Source: Fasciolopsis buskii
Lineage: Eukaryota > Platyhelminthes > Trematoda > Plagiorchiida > Fasciolidae
Length of the DNA: 64,000 bases
Assembly: GCA_008360955.1 (NCBI GenBank)
Contig: LUCM01006295.1
Coordinates: forward strand, 91,426 to 155,425
Direction of reading: 5' to 3'
The notes under the pieces were generated by a model. The model did no database searches, was not told where the DNA came from, and saw only the letters and a program-made list of their open reading frames with translations. Below are positions 1-13,359 of the stretch, one piece after another. The translations under genes were made by a program, and so were the position numbers. Each line of letters begins with the position of its first letter. The first letter of the stretch is position 1.

Positions 1-3000
1 CTATCTCCTTTGGAGTTAGTAAGTTCGGTGGTTCCAGTTTATCTGCCACAGTGTGAAATAGGTTGCGAAAAGATACCCTAGGATTATGCCAATCTAGTCA
101 ACAACTTTTACTGAATAAAATTTAATTTGGAAAAAAATAACAAAAAACGTGAAGTGTTTTCCAACACGTTAAATCAAATCTATGGTCATTCTGAACCTGA
201 ACACTTATCACCCCCCCACATGGGATTCATTCTAAGTAACTCAAGACTGGATAAATTCCCTCATAAGCAAACTACGGGGGGGGGAGAATTTTGCAAATGT
301 TTGCAGACCATTTGACACATGTTGCTTCCAAGCCAACATGGCTATGGTTGATGGTTGAAGGTCATAAATTTGATCATTCAACAATCGCTTACTTGCATCA
401 CCTAAGGACTGCATGACAATTGATAACATTCACTACTTTTGATTTGGCATACGTACAATTTGGTTTTCGCTATTTACCGGTCTAGGGTAATCCAGGCAGC
501 CGCCGTGTGTGTGCGCAAAAGTGAGTGTGTCTGACAATGCAGAACACTGAGGCGGCAGTTACTAGTGCCTCTTCCCTTGACTGCATACATGGCAATCCCC
601 ACGTCGAATACCACCGGGGACCGATTATCTTCCGGTTGGCAACCTTTGAGTGTCCGTAGGCTTTTTGCGGAAGTTTTTCTATACTTATGAATAACGGTAG
701 CAATTAATTACTTGAAAAGAAAAATACTGTAAATTCTCTGAAGTCCCTTATGGCACACTGTATTCGTTTAGGCTCACAACTGTTTGCGAGTATATTGCGG
801 TGTCTAGTTGTCTTTTGTTTGCTACAGTTCATAGTTTGATGCATTTTTTGGAGGGTGAATAAAATCAAAAGAGTAGTTGACCCTCAGACTGTTTTTACAA
901 CCAAAGTTACTACAGGTGAGCACAGTTTTCGCGGTAACAGAGAATCGGTCATAAAGACTTTCGTACAGACGATAAGCAAGCTGAACACTATGGATAAAAG
1001 GTGAAATGTCAGTTAAAATTCTGTAAAATTCGATTCACAGTTTACCTAAATAGGAGTCGTATTTAGTCATCATGCAAACAATAAAACAGACAGTAATTTG
1101 TTAAAGTTTTGCTCTGTCCACAAGAAAGAATGACGAGGTTGGTCAGTGCAAAACGTACACCAAAATGGATCTCCGTGTAACCTTAATAAACTCTCAGGTG
1201 CTTCCATAATTTCACCGAAATTTTGCCTGAGCTCTTTATTTTGATTGCCAAAATTTGGCATGCAGAAAATGATTCGATATCAAAATTCAACCAGTGTGAT
1301 GCAAAATACCATAATCTGATGCTACCTTATATCTGAGCAGCTTACACCGTTAGAGCGTATAAAAATGTTTGTTTTTTCTTCGTTCCGGTTATTTCTGTCG
1401 GCCATCACCAAGATTTATTTCGCGAACCCAAGAAAAAACTACTAAGCGACTCCTCAGCTACAGACTTCACTTCGAAACTCACCCGTTTCTGATTTTCGTC
1501 CAGCCCCACATAGACGGCACTCTTTAAAAGACTGTGTGCTCCCACGATTTGGAAGCAAAATGGTGAAAAATCTACGCTTTATTCAATGATTTGTGAATCA
1601 AACACTTTCGTCCTTGAGCATGGAAAGCCCCATATTTGCATAAGGAATTATTAACCATGTAAACTTACAGATTTTATCAGAAAAATGCATGATTTCGGTT
1701 GTGATACTGTATACATTCAATGATTCAGTTTGAGGATTGTGTCAAAATTCTCATGAGAGTTTCAATACAAATTTCAAGAATTATCGCTTTGACTGAACTC
1801 TAACTGCGCGTCAACACAAAGATCTTTCGTGCATCCGTATACCACAGTATTTTCGCAGAAGCTAGATGGATTTCTTATTAACTGTCATTAGATGAAGAAG
1901 ACTGTCAGAGATACTTTATTTTGTGACAGTACATTTGATCTGTTGTTGCACCGAGGGAAGATCATTTGTCACGTCATGGAAAATCAATGAAGCTCTGTTA
2001 AATTTCACTGCTTCAGAAACCTCGTATTTACTGTTTGCCTTTAGAGTCGATGAAGTCTGCTTGACCGTTGATCGTTCGGATTTACTCTAATATCGAACTT
2101 GAAACTCAGCGCAGTGATACGTTGATGAATCCGTAATTTAACAACAATACAATACATCTACGGCCTTAACTGGCTAGCTGAGCTCCGTCATTGTACACAG
2201 AAATACTAAACTGTTTGCTGACCGTTGGTCAGTTGATCAGCATCATGGAATTCCAGCTTGAAGGCAGTGTACTGAGGTTCTTCTAATACTCGTCAAATTT
2301 ATCACGCAGCTTTTTTCGGTTCGCCGTGAATTCCTTCCTAAAACTGATAGACGTGAACTTACTCTAGAAATGGAAGAAGAGAAAGTGAATGATTTCACAA
2401 ACTTGTTCCTGATATGATTGGATAGTTTATTTCGGGTATTAACTTTAGTCCCCTAGATTTAGTTACATGCACAAAAATGCTTATTGCGAAAACCTAAGAA
2501 ATGGTTATTGAAATTTTTCTAACAACGGGTGAATCGGGAGGCTACGTTGTCGAGTACATATGATAGAATTACATAAGGTTCCTGTCTGTCTCGAGTGTTG
2601 AAAGGATGTGATATGTCCCGGTCTTGTTAATCACCAGCTTACTTCTCAATCGCTTCTGGTCTGATATAATGCATAAAACCAGATCACTGCCCATATCAAA
2701 GCTGTGTGCTGGAGGGAATTTCGGCCAGAAATAGCACAATCGTGTTACTTTTCGTTTCACAACAGCCGTTCGTCTATCCACTGAAGTCACTTTCCTTGAG
2801 TTTCTTGGACAATCCTGGCTGACTAGAACGTACAGCTGTAACCACTGTATTGTTTGCAGAATATTAGGTAATTTTAAGGGAACCCGCTGAAAAATATCCA
2901 AGATGTATCAAAGGCTACTTTGGAAATTTCAGTCACTAAATTCGGGCATAGGTAAAATGTAACTTTCAATTTTAATACTGAAAATGTTAGTGACAGGTAA

Positions 3001-6000
3001 AGTTTGGTGGGCCTCTCTTTGGAATTGTGAGGAGCTTCTGCAGTTGAATTATAGTTTTAGAGCTCGACAGAAAAGTACACTCAGGCCACCTGAAGTTATA
3101 TATCCCAGTGAACCGACAAAGAGCTCAATTGTCCTTATGAACAATGTTGCAATGGTTGTTTTAACGAAACACTGCAACTGCCTGATCAAACACACGCGCG
3201 CGCAAGTTCGAATGTGTTACTGTGGCCAGAGCAAGGAGTTATGGCTAATAGTAGTAAGGAAAATACATGTTAACTTTTCATGCCCGTCTTATTTCATCAA
3301 TCAGACTATGAATGTATTAACAAACCAAGAAGAAATATCAACTTTATTCTAATTTTGGCACTAGTCCAAAGAGGTTGATCTGGATGCGACGTCACATCGG
3401 TGCTTCAAAGATGAGTGACAAATATATCCAAGTAAGTTTTAGATAAGAGAACCACTTAAATTCGGAATGAAGAGCACGTTAACGGGCTTTGCTAAACAAG
3501 ATTTTAGTGTTTGTTAATGGCGTGATATTTAGTAGAACATTTCGAGCCATGTGCAGTGGGAGCGGTCAGTGGCTATACCAAAATCGATATCTAGCAATAT
3601 AACTGCCAATAATTTGCGAATTTCAATAGTCGTGGTAATAATGCTAAGACCTGAAGTAATAACATTCATCACGAGATCCGTTCTACCGATATTTTCATTT
3701 TCTTGCCATCATTTGAACGGTACGTCCAGCTGAACGATTCTAACGATTCGCTCAAATCAAGTCAACGTGTTATTTTGCATAACAAGTTAGCTTCTTTTAT
3801 TTAGGATCATATTATTTGTCATAAGCAAGGCAAAAATGAGCAGGTTTCATTAGGACCTGGATGACATTAACGAAATACCGTACAGTTTAGGTTTTGAAAC
3901 TGGGAAAGTCATCTAGGGTGACTAGTAGTCCTCGCAGAATATGTCACACAGAAAGCAGAGGTGATCACATTCAGTTTGTTTCTGAATGATAATGCTGTTT
4001 CCATGTTGAAGAGCCAAGCTGATTTTATCCCGAGTGTGGCTTTATTAACCTTGTCCAACCGCAGATACGATAGTATTTTTGGCCAAAATCGGAACAGCTC
4101 CAGTGTTAAAAAGTTGCGTCATCAGTCAACAGCTGGGAGACACGTTTTTCCTTTCGCGCGACTTGCCGAACAGAAACATGTGTAATCAATTCTGTTGGGA
4201 TTTATAGTCTTCGTGTATTCACATTGACTTCTTGTCAGAGTTCTTTGTACACAACCAACCGATCTCATTTCCGCTACAGACTTTTGAAACGTTTATGGTC
4301 ATACAAATTTCTGTGACCGGGTTTCGGATGAATGCGAGGGGTGGTCCACGGATGGGATCATTTTGACTGCAGATTGCCACGTGTCTGACGCTCATTAAAT
4401 ACTATAATCGACAGGGAGGTTTACAAGGTCCGAATTAGAATGTCCCAGCCGGATACGTGCGTAGACGCAAAAACAGAGATAAAAACAGACAAAGAAACAC
4501 GCAGAATACAAACTGTAACATCAAATTTGTTACACTTGTAACCCCTCTTTTCATTTACACGGCGTTGCATCAGGACTACAGCACTTTTTCAGCCCACCTG
4601 TAGAGAAAAATATAATGACTTAGTGGACACAATTTAACAACAGCAAACAGCATGTACAAGCGCAACGTAAGGGAAACAACATGTCGAGTTTTTGCCAATG
4701 AAATCATAACCGCAGAACAAATGTGCATGGTTTTGTCACTTCGGAACCGTGGTTTGAGTTCCTAAAATCAACCGTCAAAAATTTACCAGATTTTAATACA
4801 TAGGTAGTCCGAAAAGGGTAATCACTTTGTGAATACAGGGCGAAAATGTACGTCGTAAAGTGCGATGGATGAAACAGTAACCGATAAACTGTAAACCAGA
4901 CAATAGAAGGGCAGATAAAGCCTCACGTGTCTGATGGACACTGTCCAGCGTACAAATGAAATATCAAGAAACTATTTAGGGGTCTTCATTAATTATTTAA
5001 ATTCCAAGCTTCGAGTACAGCCGGCGACATTACTTGAGAGTTAGTCATCCGACCTATCCGACTATATCGATGTTCAAGCGAAGTGGTCTAATATTTCTGT
5101 TACTACAACCAACGTATCAAACAAAATGGTTCTACCATTTGACATACTAATAACGGGCGAGGAATTATTCGGAATTTTAAAGTTCACACAGAATGTCGCA
5201 GGTTATGACTACTACCTTGGTTTATTCAATTTCGTATCTCGACGCTTAGTTCTGTGCATAAGTACACTGGAACATGCAGGCTGTGGACTGTCATATTTAT
5301 TTTGTGTAATCCACGATGCTTTCTAATTCGCTAGCTACGCTTGGAACTTTTTCAAATTTTCTGTCCCAATGTGCTTCAAGTCGGCAGCGCATCGCTTTGG
5401 ATATTCGGATAATGATTACGGAATTTTTATTCCGTACAGGAACAGGAAACAGGAAAAAGGTATCCTCGACATTACATTTTTGAACTGGTCTGATGAAATA
5501 AAGGAATGCTCCACTTAAAATGATAGGTGCCGGATAAACCTGAAGTTTACAGCTGAATTTTTAAAACAGCCTGCCACTGACTTGCTACAGGACTCCGATT
5601 CCTCTTTACCTGTCCTGTGTAATCACCCGAGATATATGGAACACTGAGGAGAATGCTTCCTCACTTGAAATAGTTGTTGATAATGTTATCTGTAAGATAT
5701 CACATTGATTTTAATTATGGAATCACTGCGCCATGGCTTTTGTTGATTTTTCTCTGATTTTTCTATTCAGATCGGTGGACCACCCAATCCAAAGATCGTT
5801 CTTCTAGTGCACATTTCGCAATGTATTTTCAAGAAGTGGCCCTACGGGAACTAGTAGAATGTAATGCCCCTGGAAGAATGAGACGAGTGATTGTTACTCA
5901 TCCATACTTTTGTAAACGCTTCTCCAGAATTGAATATGAATACCTAATTTGTAATTAAGTTTTTCTCCAAATGGTATTTGACATAGTTTAATCTTAGTTA

Positions 6001-7430
6001 ACCGAGAAAAGTCCTGATCTGACCTCCTTTCGAATCACTGTCAAAAATGCTCTTTCAGGATGCATGACTAATATAACTCTCGGTTATCCGTCTCATCTAT
6101 GATTAAGGAATGGTCATTGGTCTCCCGATTTCCCATTGGCACGAGAGGTTACATTTGTTTAATGTGGTTTCAGAAAATTATTTCTATGGTTGCAACACTC
6201 TCGGCAATCAAATGTCAAAATCTTTCTGTTACTACAGTCACTTCCGTTTTGCTTGTAAGACTGCAGTAAAAAAATCTTCCGTGCACGTTTCCCGCTACTA
6301 ATTCTTGGGAATCTCTAGGAATTGACCATTGGAAACGTGAAAATCTTCAACCCAAAACGAGTGCTTTTTGTAAATCCACTATTCCAAGTCACTTGCTGTT
6401 GTTTATTTTTTAATGTCAGTCTACAAAAGTTGATCACGTGGAACGGTCTAAATGCCAGTTGGCTTTTTATTACATTGACAATTGCGTTCCATGTTCTTTA
6501 TATTCTAACCGAGAACAAACCGCAAATTGGCTTGATGACATCTATTTTTGTAGCATTGGTAATTATTTTAAGTCAATTAGTATGCTTCAGGAGGGAATGA
6601 AGCATCATTTTATTCTGATTAGTTGGAACAAATATTTTTGTCCGAACTGTGATAATCCCGACCGGAAAGGATCCGTTTTGTTTTTTCTAACAACTTTTGT
6701 GGTACCTCCAGCGAAACGGTGCTTCTGTTACCTGAACCCGACAACTTATCCGTATAAACACAGCATTTAATTTCTAAGCAGTTCTTTAATTGTCTTATTC
6801 TTGGCCTAGTCCTCAGTCAAAGACATTCCTCTTTCGTTATGTTGTTCACTTCAAGTTAATTCAGTGATAAAGCTGCAGATCTATGTAGTCTATTCAGCGA
6901 AAGCGATCATTTTTCTATGAATCTCAAAGGAGCAACGCAATACTGGACCTTGGATTAATCTGCTTATACTTCATTGTCTTCGCGAGCAGTCATAGATGCT
7001 CTTTCAGAGTAACCAAATAGCTCTAACTGGTGCTGTTTGAAGCATCTCTGTTGAATCCTATGTCTATCCTAGTTTGACTTACCATTTGGAGACGACATTA
7101 CGACTTGAAAATGTGAAAATCACTACGCGAATTGTTGATATCTTTCAATACCTTTACTGACTAGTTTTCAGATATAACCATTTCCATCTCGGTAGCGAAT
7201 TACCAGGTAGTACGTGCAACATCAACAGGGTTTCACTATGCAAAACGAAATGTCTACTGTTTTGTGCGCTAAAGACTATCAGCAGTAGTTAGACGAGTTT
7301 TACTATCTAAACATCTCATCAATTTATCGTATGTAAACAATGTTTGGTTTTTCCCTCACAATTTTAAAGAACAGTCTGAATCAATCTGGGTTTTTATTCG
7401 CTAAAGTGACCCCGTTGAGTTGAGGGCACC
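1..7430. other. AT-rich intergenic or intronic DNA, no gene recognised
   Basis: I read this stretch on both strands and found no recognisable domain, RNA gene or element. The longest open frames are 122 codons (2984-3352, plus) and 110 codons (2569-2901, minus), and neither shows a family motif. A 92-codon frame at 6322-6600 (plus) has three hydrophobic segments and follows a plausible acceptor (an AATTCTTGGG...CTCTAG context just before 6321), but it starts at TTG and has no partner exon I can defend. Confidence 0.6.
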
Positions 7431-7439
7431 GACATCATG

Positions 7440-7860
7440 GGTGGTCAGGCCTCGGTGGCTTGCGTAGTTAATCTAAAATCTCTGAACTCCACCCCAGGGT
7501 TCTGACAGTGCGCCTTCTTCGCGCAGAATCGTACCCCCGAATGAGTTCCGTGGTGGGCTTTGGGGTAGAGTTATTATTATTATTTGCAAAATAGTGCCAC
7601 CTTGGACTGCCATTTATTGGTACGACTAGCCTGGTCCTTCTGCTAGCCGACAAGATTCGTCATGGGTGGTAATCGGTGGTCACGGGATAGCGCCAACAAC
7701 ACCCACAGACCGAACAGGAACACGCACACTGACAGAAGCACAAATGCACGTGAGGCGTTTTGCTCTATATGGTAATGTTCATACTGATGGAAGGTTCGAG
7801 TAACTCGAAGACCATGGGTCCCCATTTATGACGTACTCTAAATGGGTGGTCCGAGATTAG
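7440..7860. repeat. GC-richer block, probably an unidentified dispersed repeat
   Basis: This block is visibly richer in G and C than its AT-rich surroundings. It contains the short direct motif ATGGGTGGT near 7434, 7662 and 7842, and a TTA trinucleotide run at 7571-7584. Two minus-strand open frames of about 60 codons overlap it but match nothing I know. A decayed repeat is the likeliest reading, based on composition and repeated motifs only. I cannot name a family. Confidence 0.3.
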
Positions 7861-9339
7861 CACTGTTGTTGTACTGACTCATTCTTGTGACTTTCCCGAA
7901 TCTAGAGGTTGTTATCCATAGTAATAGTAGTAATAGTTTTAGTAATATTGTTGTTATAAGCAATACTTATACAAACAGTACAGTTCAGATTAATGATGAA
8001 CGTGACTTAATTGTACAGGAGGTAAGCAGCAATGGATAAATCAGTTCGTTTGAAAGTGGGATCCCGCCTCGGATTTGTCCTGCATAATGCTCACTACTTG
8101 TGATCGCAGCAAACAAAATGCTTCTTGGGGGGAGGTCGAGTGTAACGAGAATTTTAATTCAAAGCAGAAATTCTTCCACAAAAGCAAGTGGCAAATTATG
8201 CCACAAACAGGTATGAGAAATTTTACATTCATCTGCTCTTAGTTGTGAATGTCAATCAAGCCACCTGAATCAAAATCCCGTCTGGCGAAAACTAATCTAT
8301 CATTTGGCCGGAAACACTAGTTTTATCTCTGCAACTATGGATCACTTTTGGCACACCATTAAAATAGTTATTCCGCTGATTTTGTAATACTATGACCAAA
8401 ACAAGAGGGACAAAATAATGGAGTCATGAATGAAACCTTGAAGAACGTCAAATGCCTGCATATATGCATGTTACAGTAGCATATTTTTTATGAATTATGC
8501 TATAAAACTTTTAATTAATCGATTTGTTCTTGGTCTTTTGAGCATCCATTTTTCCCCATATCCCAGTAAGAGCAGACATTCAGTTGTTTTACAAGAACTC
8601 AAAAATGAAATAGTTTCAGTTCACAGGAAACCTGATGGTGGTAGCTTGTCGATGTTTCTTTGCTGGAACTGATACCAAATCTAGTATCTGAAGACAAAAT
8701 CTACCGGGATCAATGGGCCTACTTTCACTGAGAAAATCTTCTATCCATCCAACCGATGACAGTAAGTATTTTACCATTCTATAACTAATCTTGTTAAGAT
8801 CCAGAGGAGATTTGAGTTTTTATACTTCTAATAAACCTGCGTTGTTGATAGAATTTGTAACTGGGACGTTATATCAATCGAGAAGGTTCTCCTAGCGTCC
8901 ACAATAGTAGCAACAAACAGTTCATCAATTTTTCAATGTGCTCCTTATGTCATTTGGTCCGGATGTCATAATTAACAGGTTTCGTTCATTACCCGTTTGA
9001 ACACGTCGAAGGTGAACGCCCGCGCCTTGACTGTCGACTATCATATTCAATCCAAAAGCAAATGAGTTTAATTCTGAGAGCAAAAACATATTAACATACA
9101 TAAATAACCGGGTCCAGCATACAAAACTTAAATTTAGTACTCAGGTACAAACAATCAGAATCTATTCAAAGATATACTGAAAGATACGCTCATAGATCAT
9201 TTGTTCTACCTTCTGTCTCTACCCACTGCGAAGCTAGCCGCCCGAACTCCCCATGGTTTGAGTCTATAAGGCATCATATAGAAGCGCGTCACATATTTAA
9301 GATCAGCGCATCGAATAGCGACTTCCTTGTCATCTGAGC
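7861..9339. other. AT-rich DNA with simple GTA/TAA-rich stretch
   Basis: A degenerate trinucleotide-rich segment (AGTAATAGTAG-like units) lies at about 7919-7960. Nothing else in the stretch resembles a gene, an RNA or a named repeat. Confidence 0.5.
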
Positions 9340-9497
9340 TACCCTACTAATAAAATACGAGCATGCATCGTTTTCAAGAAGGGGCAATGGCAGTCAGTGG
9401 GTTGTCAAATGACGGAGTTGATCAGTGGTAGGAGGATTTGGGCCCACTATCTTTTCGTCTCGGGACCAAAACCTTATCCGCTTGACCATCGCCGTTG
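9340..9497 (-). repeat. tRNA-derived SINE, family 1, copy B
   Basis: Read on the minus strand, the head carries a tRNA-type A box (GATGGTCAAGCGGATAAGG, about 9493-9475) and a decayed B box (GGGCCCAAATCC, 9445-9434), spaced as in RNA polymerase III internal promoters. The tail runs through a CTTCTTGAAAACGATG block to a TATTTTATTAGT end. The same head-body-tail order and shared words occur in the plus-strand copy at 20843-20998, so I call a SINE family and not a decayed tRNA gene. The B box has lost the invariant TTCGA core, so this copy is probably old and inactive. Confidence 0.6.
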
Positions 9498-9591
9498 AGA
9501 TATACGCGAATTATGTTTAAACGTGATGATATGCACTTTTTACTTCAATATGAATATGAGAAAATTTCAGCTTGTCCATTATCCACCTTTT

Positions 9592-10320
9592 TTACAATTT
9601 GTCTATCATGGGTGTCGGTAAAATGTTCCATTTACACTGGGTGGATGATGAAAACTGGTAAAAATGGCTAACACAAAACTTTGTATAAGGACTACTTTTT
9701 CCATCATCAAACTCACAACAATTTTTTGTTCTCAACGGAGTCCACAAATAAGGTCGATAGTTGTACTTTTTTCGTCTGCGACTTCGTTTCTCATCTGGCC
9801 TCGTTTCTTTTAACAGTTTCGTTGAATTCGTTTTTATAAATCTCTGGGGTAGGTTCGGATTAGTCCTACCTTGGCTTAAAGATAAAAGCAACTCTTCTGG
9901 CCTGGGTCTGTTCCAATAATAGGTATCTTTGGAGGCATGAGATGGGGTCGGAGTCAAATCGGTTCCATTCATTGGTCGGAAATCCAAAGCTTCCGAGGAT
10001 TTCGCAACTTCGGTAAGACGAGTCTTCTCCTTGATCAGCGACATACACGTGGCTTGAGGTAACATAAATAACGGTATGTGACAAATAATTACGATTATTT
10101 TTGGAAAAATAAGATATCCAGACGTAGATCGTTTGTTTGAAACATAAATCAGCAACAACAGTGACATGAATTCTTCTATTCGAGAAGTGGTCCAGTTTTC
10201 AAGCAAAGAATTGATGTGACCGGTCATGCTCAGAGAAACCTTAAAATCCGTGGATGTTATCCTTTGAAGTCCGGCAATAACGCACAGGTAGAATATCATT
10301 CCGCTGATATTCCGACACAT
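9592..10320 (-). CDS. Hypothetical secreted or membrane protein, 242 aa, single exon
   Basis: This is the longest uninterrupted reading frame in the window. The ATG at 10320 has A at -3. Residues about 7-18 (GMIFYLCVIAGL) form a signal-peptide-like hydrophobic core followed by ITSTD, a plausible cleavage region. Two further hydrophobic stretches follow at about residues 51-61 and 71-90, so a membrane protein is also possible. The middle is Ser/Thr/Pro-rich. A basic cluster (KRSRRRKK, about residue 180) resembles a furin-type cleavage site and is followed by a C-terminal segment with CC, C and C. The layout (signal, pro-region, dibasic site, Cys-containing tail) resembles a secreted precursor, but I recognise no family. 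The frame ends at TAA with no AATAAA close by. The length in AT-rich DNA argues for coding. A chance frame or one exon of a longer gene are the alternatives. Confidence 0.4.
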   Translation of the reverse strand: MCRNISGMIFYLCVIAGLQRITSTDFKVSLSMTGHINSLLENWTTSRIEEFMSLLLLIYVSNKRSTSGYLIFPKIIVIICHIPLFMLPQATCMSLIKEKTRLTEVAKSSEALDFRPMNGTDLTPTPSHASKDTYYWNRPRPEELLLSLSQGRTNPNLPQRFIKTNSTKLLKETRPDEKRSRRRKKYNYRPYLWTPLRTKNCCEFDDGKSSPYTKFCVSHFYQFSSSTQCKWNILPTPMIDKL

Positions 10321-10589
10321 GTTGCTTCCATTACGTATGGTCAGACAATAGGGAAGGGTTCTTGGTTTTGTTGAGCTTCGTTGTTCGCTTAATTTACCGA
10401 TGAGTCCCCAGCACTCCGAAACAGTTCATCATTAAAGTTGGGCTCTAATTACGCACAACTCGCGATATCGTACGTCTTTGAATCAACTTGGTTTCCCCGT
10501 TGGTGTTTTTATAAGCTCTGTTGAGTGGAATTTCTTAATTTGTTTTAGATGTGTGAACACCCATGCATACACCACTTTTCTTTGCATAC

Positions 10590-10880
10590 AACTGGGAGAA
10601 AAGATACCATGTGTGCGTGAGTGTGAAAGAGAAAACCCAGATAGGTGTGAGATTTCGAAAATTGTATTCTGGGCCCGGTCTCGAAAACCTCGTGTGCGCT
10701 TGTTTGCGTCTGTGTGTGTGTGTTCGTGCAGCCATGCTGTTGTGGGCGTGCGTGTATTTCCATTCTGTATACTTGTGCCTATTCCCATTACCTGTTCACA
10801 CCTGAACGTGCATGCACACAAACAAGCGGATATCGTCATTGTATCAGAATTTGAAGACGACCACGTACGCACATAAGGCA
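10590..10880. repeat. GT/CA-rich low-complexity tract
   Basis: The plus strand is dominated by TG-rich words (GTGTGCGTGAGTGTG, TGTGTGTGTGTTCGTGC, GGCGTGCGTGTATT). Such sequence is poor in stop codons on both strands, which explains long open frames on both strands over 10478-10881. I read it as a decayed GT microsatellite, not a gene. Confidence 0.7.
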
Positions 10881-13359
10881 CAGAGACACCTGGTCACACT
10901 AACGTGATCACATTAGCAAACCACACCATACATTTGTATGGTGTATGAAACGGAACAATAAGAGACTAAATAGCAGTAACATTAAACCTATCCGAAATAT
11001 CTAAATACAAACAAACGCACAACTTTTCGAGCACATCGACCCAAGTGGAATTAACGGCCATACCACTTTCATGCTGTTGGTTTATTTTGCTTCCTTTCCT
11101 CTTGTTTGCATACAACCTTGGTATTCGCCAAGCAATGGTAGAAGGCTTGACGTGATTTTTGATAAAATGATCTTTCTAGATATAAGTATCAAATGAAACT
11201 ACTTTTACTAAATGTAGTTTCTGAACAAAACCCTGGTTTCCCTGGTGATGGGTCGAATTTGCTCAACCTAGCAACAAAATAACGTTTCCGATTGGACACC
11301 CCTCTTTCGGGTGAATTGGTTCAAGTTATAATTTAGTTACTGAGACCGTTTTGCCACCTTCTTGGCTGTCTTATCTAGCTTTTGGCCTTGAAATTGAGCA
11401 AATAAATGGCTATTTGAAGATTTACAAGTGTTAGGATTAGTTTGCTAAAACCTCTAATATGGTTTGCTGGCCTGGATTGTAGATAGTGAACCGGTAGAGG
11501 TCCACCTATAAGATGTTTCATGATAGAAATTTTATCAACTGTCGCGTATGGTTTCCTGTAAGTGCTGCCGCAAACGTATCAAGGTCTAAATCGAACAGAT
11601 TTTTTGCTGTTCAATTTAAAATAAGAGGAACAAAACCAAAGCAACTGTTCAGTGGAAGAACTACTTACGCGGATGTTTTAAACGGATAGGTAAACTCACC
11701 TGTAGGGTAGGTGGAGAGCAAGGAAGTAGTAAATTAAAAATTTTCAGGTTCTCCAAGCAGAACAAGGTCGGATTACTTGGGGCGAGTGATTCCACCGGAT
11801 TGTTCCTGTATGTTTAATCCTTCAAAGTAGGTGAAGGAAACAACTGTTCTGGTGGATCAGTCAAAGGTTTTGGTATCTAGAAATCATGAAACAACCAAAC
11901 TGCTGCAACCTTAAAATAACAGGTAAAACATCAGGAACCTAGTCCGCAAAAATCTTTTGTCCATCCTCGTTTTTCGACGGTGACTGATGCGCTTAACTGT
12001 GAAAAATTTCCCCGATCGAGGAATTCTCAGTTTAAACTATCCAACCGTTTTTGGCAGATCTGCTTGACCTCATCCGTGAAGGACTTTTCTTGAGCGAATC
12101 CAGGTGAAAACAAAGAAGCCGTGCTCTAGGATCGGAAGCTTACGTCATACACAGTTTTATGATGAGGCGGACAAAAATAATTGTTTGCACACACGGTACA
12201 CCAAACGTAAAGACAGACTGCAAACTGTAATGGATAACAGTTTGTGCAAATTCTTCGTGGGTGATAAGTTATAATTGTGTTGTTCCCGTGATAAAACTGT
12301 TGCAAGTTATTAACGAAGCTAATGAAATTTCTACCAAAATATGTTAAGGTCACCATAGAACCTATTTCGCTCAGGCATATATTACTTGTTAAAATTGCTT
12401 TGGAGTTCTAGACAAAAATTACTTGCTCTCCAATGCGACTGAGAATCCACTTTAAAAAATATCTATTCGGAGTAGTCTTTGCGTAAGACCCGTTTATTTT
12501 TGTTACTTCAGCAAGAAAAAGGTTGCTGATTGCCTCCTGGGATAGGTAGTTGGCTGATTTTGCAAGTAGCAGTCAAGCATTGCCCCTTATTTCGGTGTGC
12601 TCTGCTGGTAAAATCACTTCACTATACAGATACATCAATTGTGTTCGTTATTGTACTTCTCATTGTCTACTTATTATTCTGTGCGACAAAAATTTAATCA
12701 GGTACCAAACAGTAGTTTCATCCACTGACCTGATTAAATTACAGCTTTCTTGTAGTGATTATTGCAATGGTAATAACACCACGTTGGTTGTAGGTGTTGC
12801 AATTTGCCTACACTTCGATTATCGTGGATAAAATTTCTTTTTACAAATTTACATTCCAATTGGTCTTATGAAATGTTAACATGTCATTGTACGTTTGGTT
12901 GTTGTTGTTTTTGCCTATGCTTTTGTGTGCGCACATGCGCACTTCGAAGTTCTTGGTGAGTGAGTGACTTGTTGTCTTGCCCACTGTGCACACCGGTAGC
13001 GACCAACTCAACTGATTTGTGGCACTCCGGGAACTATATTCGCCAGCTAGGTTGGAGGCCCGCTTATCTCGAAAATCGAAACTCACGCGGCATCCAATTC
13101 TCGATGGGCCCCAAACAATTATACCCCGGGATACTTGATAGCAAATTCACTTTCTCCTGTTCGTACTACTTAAGCAGCGTGTTAGGGATTCGCTCTAGCC
13201 AGTTAACTTTGTGGAATTTTTTCTTCATTTGAATTTTCAATGAATTATTTCCATTCTATCTGCATTTTGTGTTCCACACTCCACACGTACATAAGCACAC
13301 ACACAATTTGAAGAAAACATCTCGTTCAATGGTCAATTTTAGTGATTGGAACTTTTCAG
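10881..13359. other. AT-rich DNA, no gene recognised
   Basis: The only notable frame is 76 codons on the minus strand at 12126-12356, with a run of Cys and His (CTNC, WCTVC, CPPHH) that could suggest zinc binding. It has no splice partner or family match. Nothing else is supportable. Confidence 0.5.

Noticed and set aside
6322..6600. Three-helix membrane protein exon
   Set aside because: TTG start, no partner exon and no family. Hydrophobic frames are common in AT-rich DNA.
10478..10881. 132-codon frames on both strands
   Set aside because: The GT/CA-rich tract is stop-poor on both strands. No domain, and both cannot be coding.
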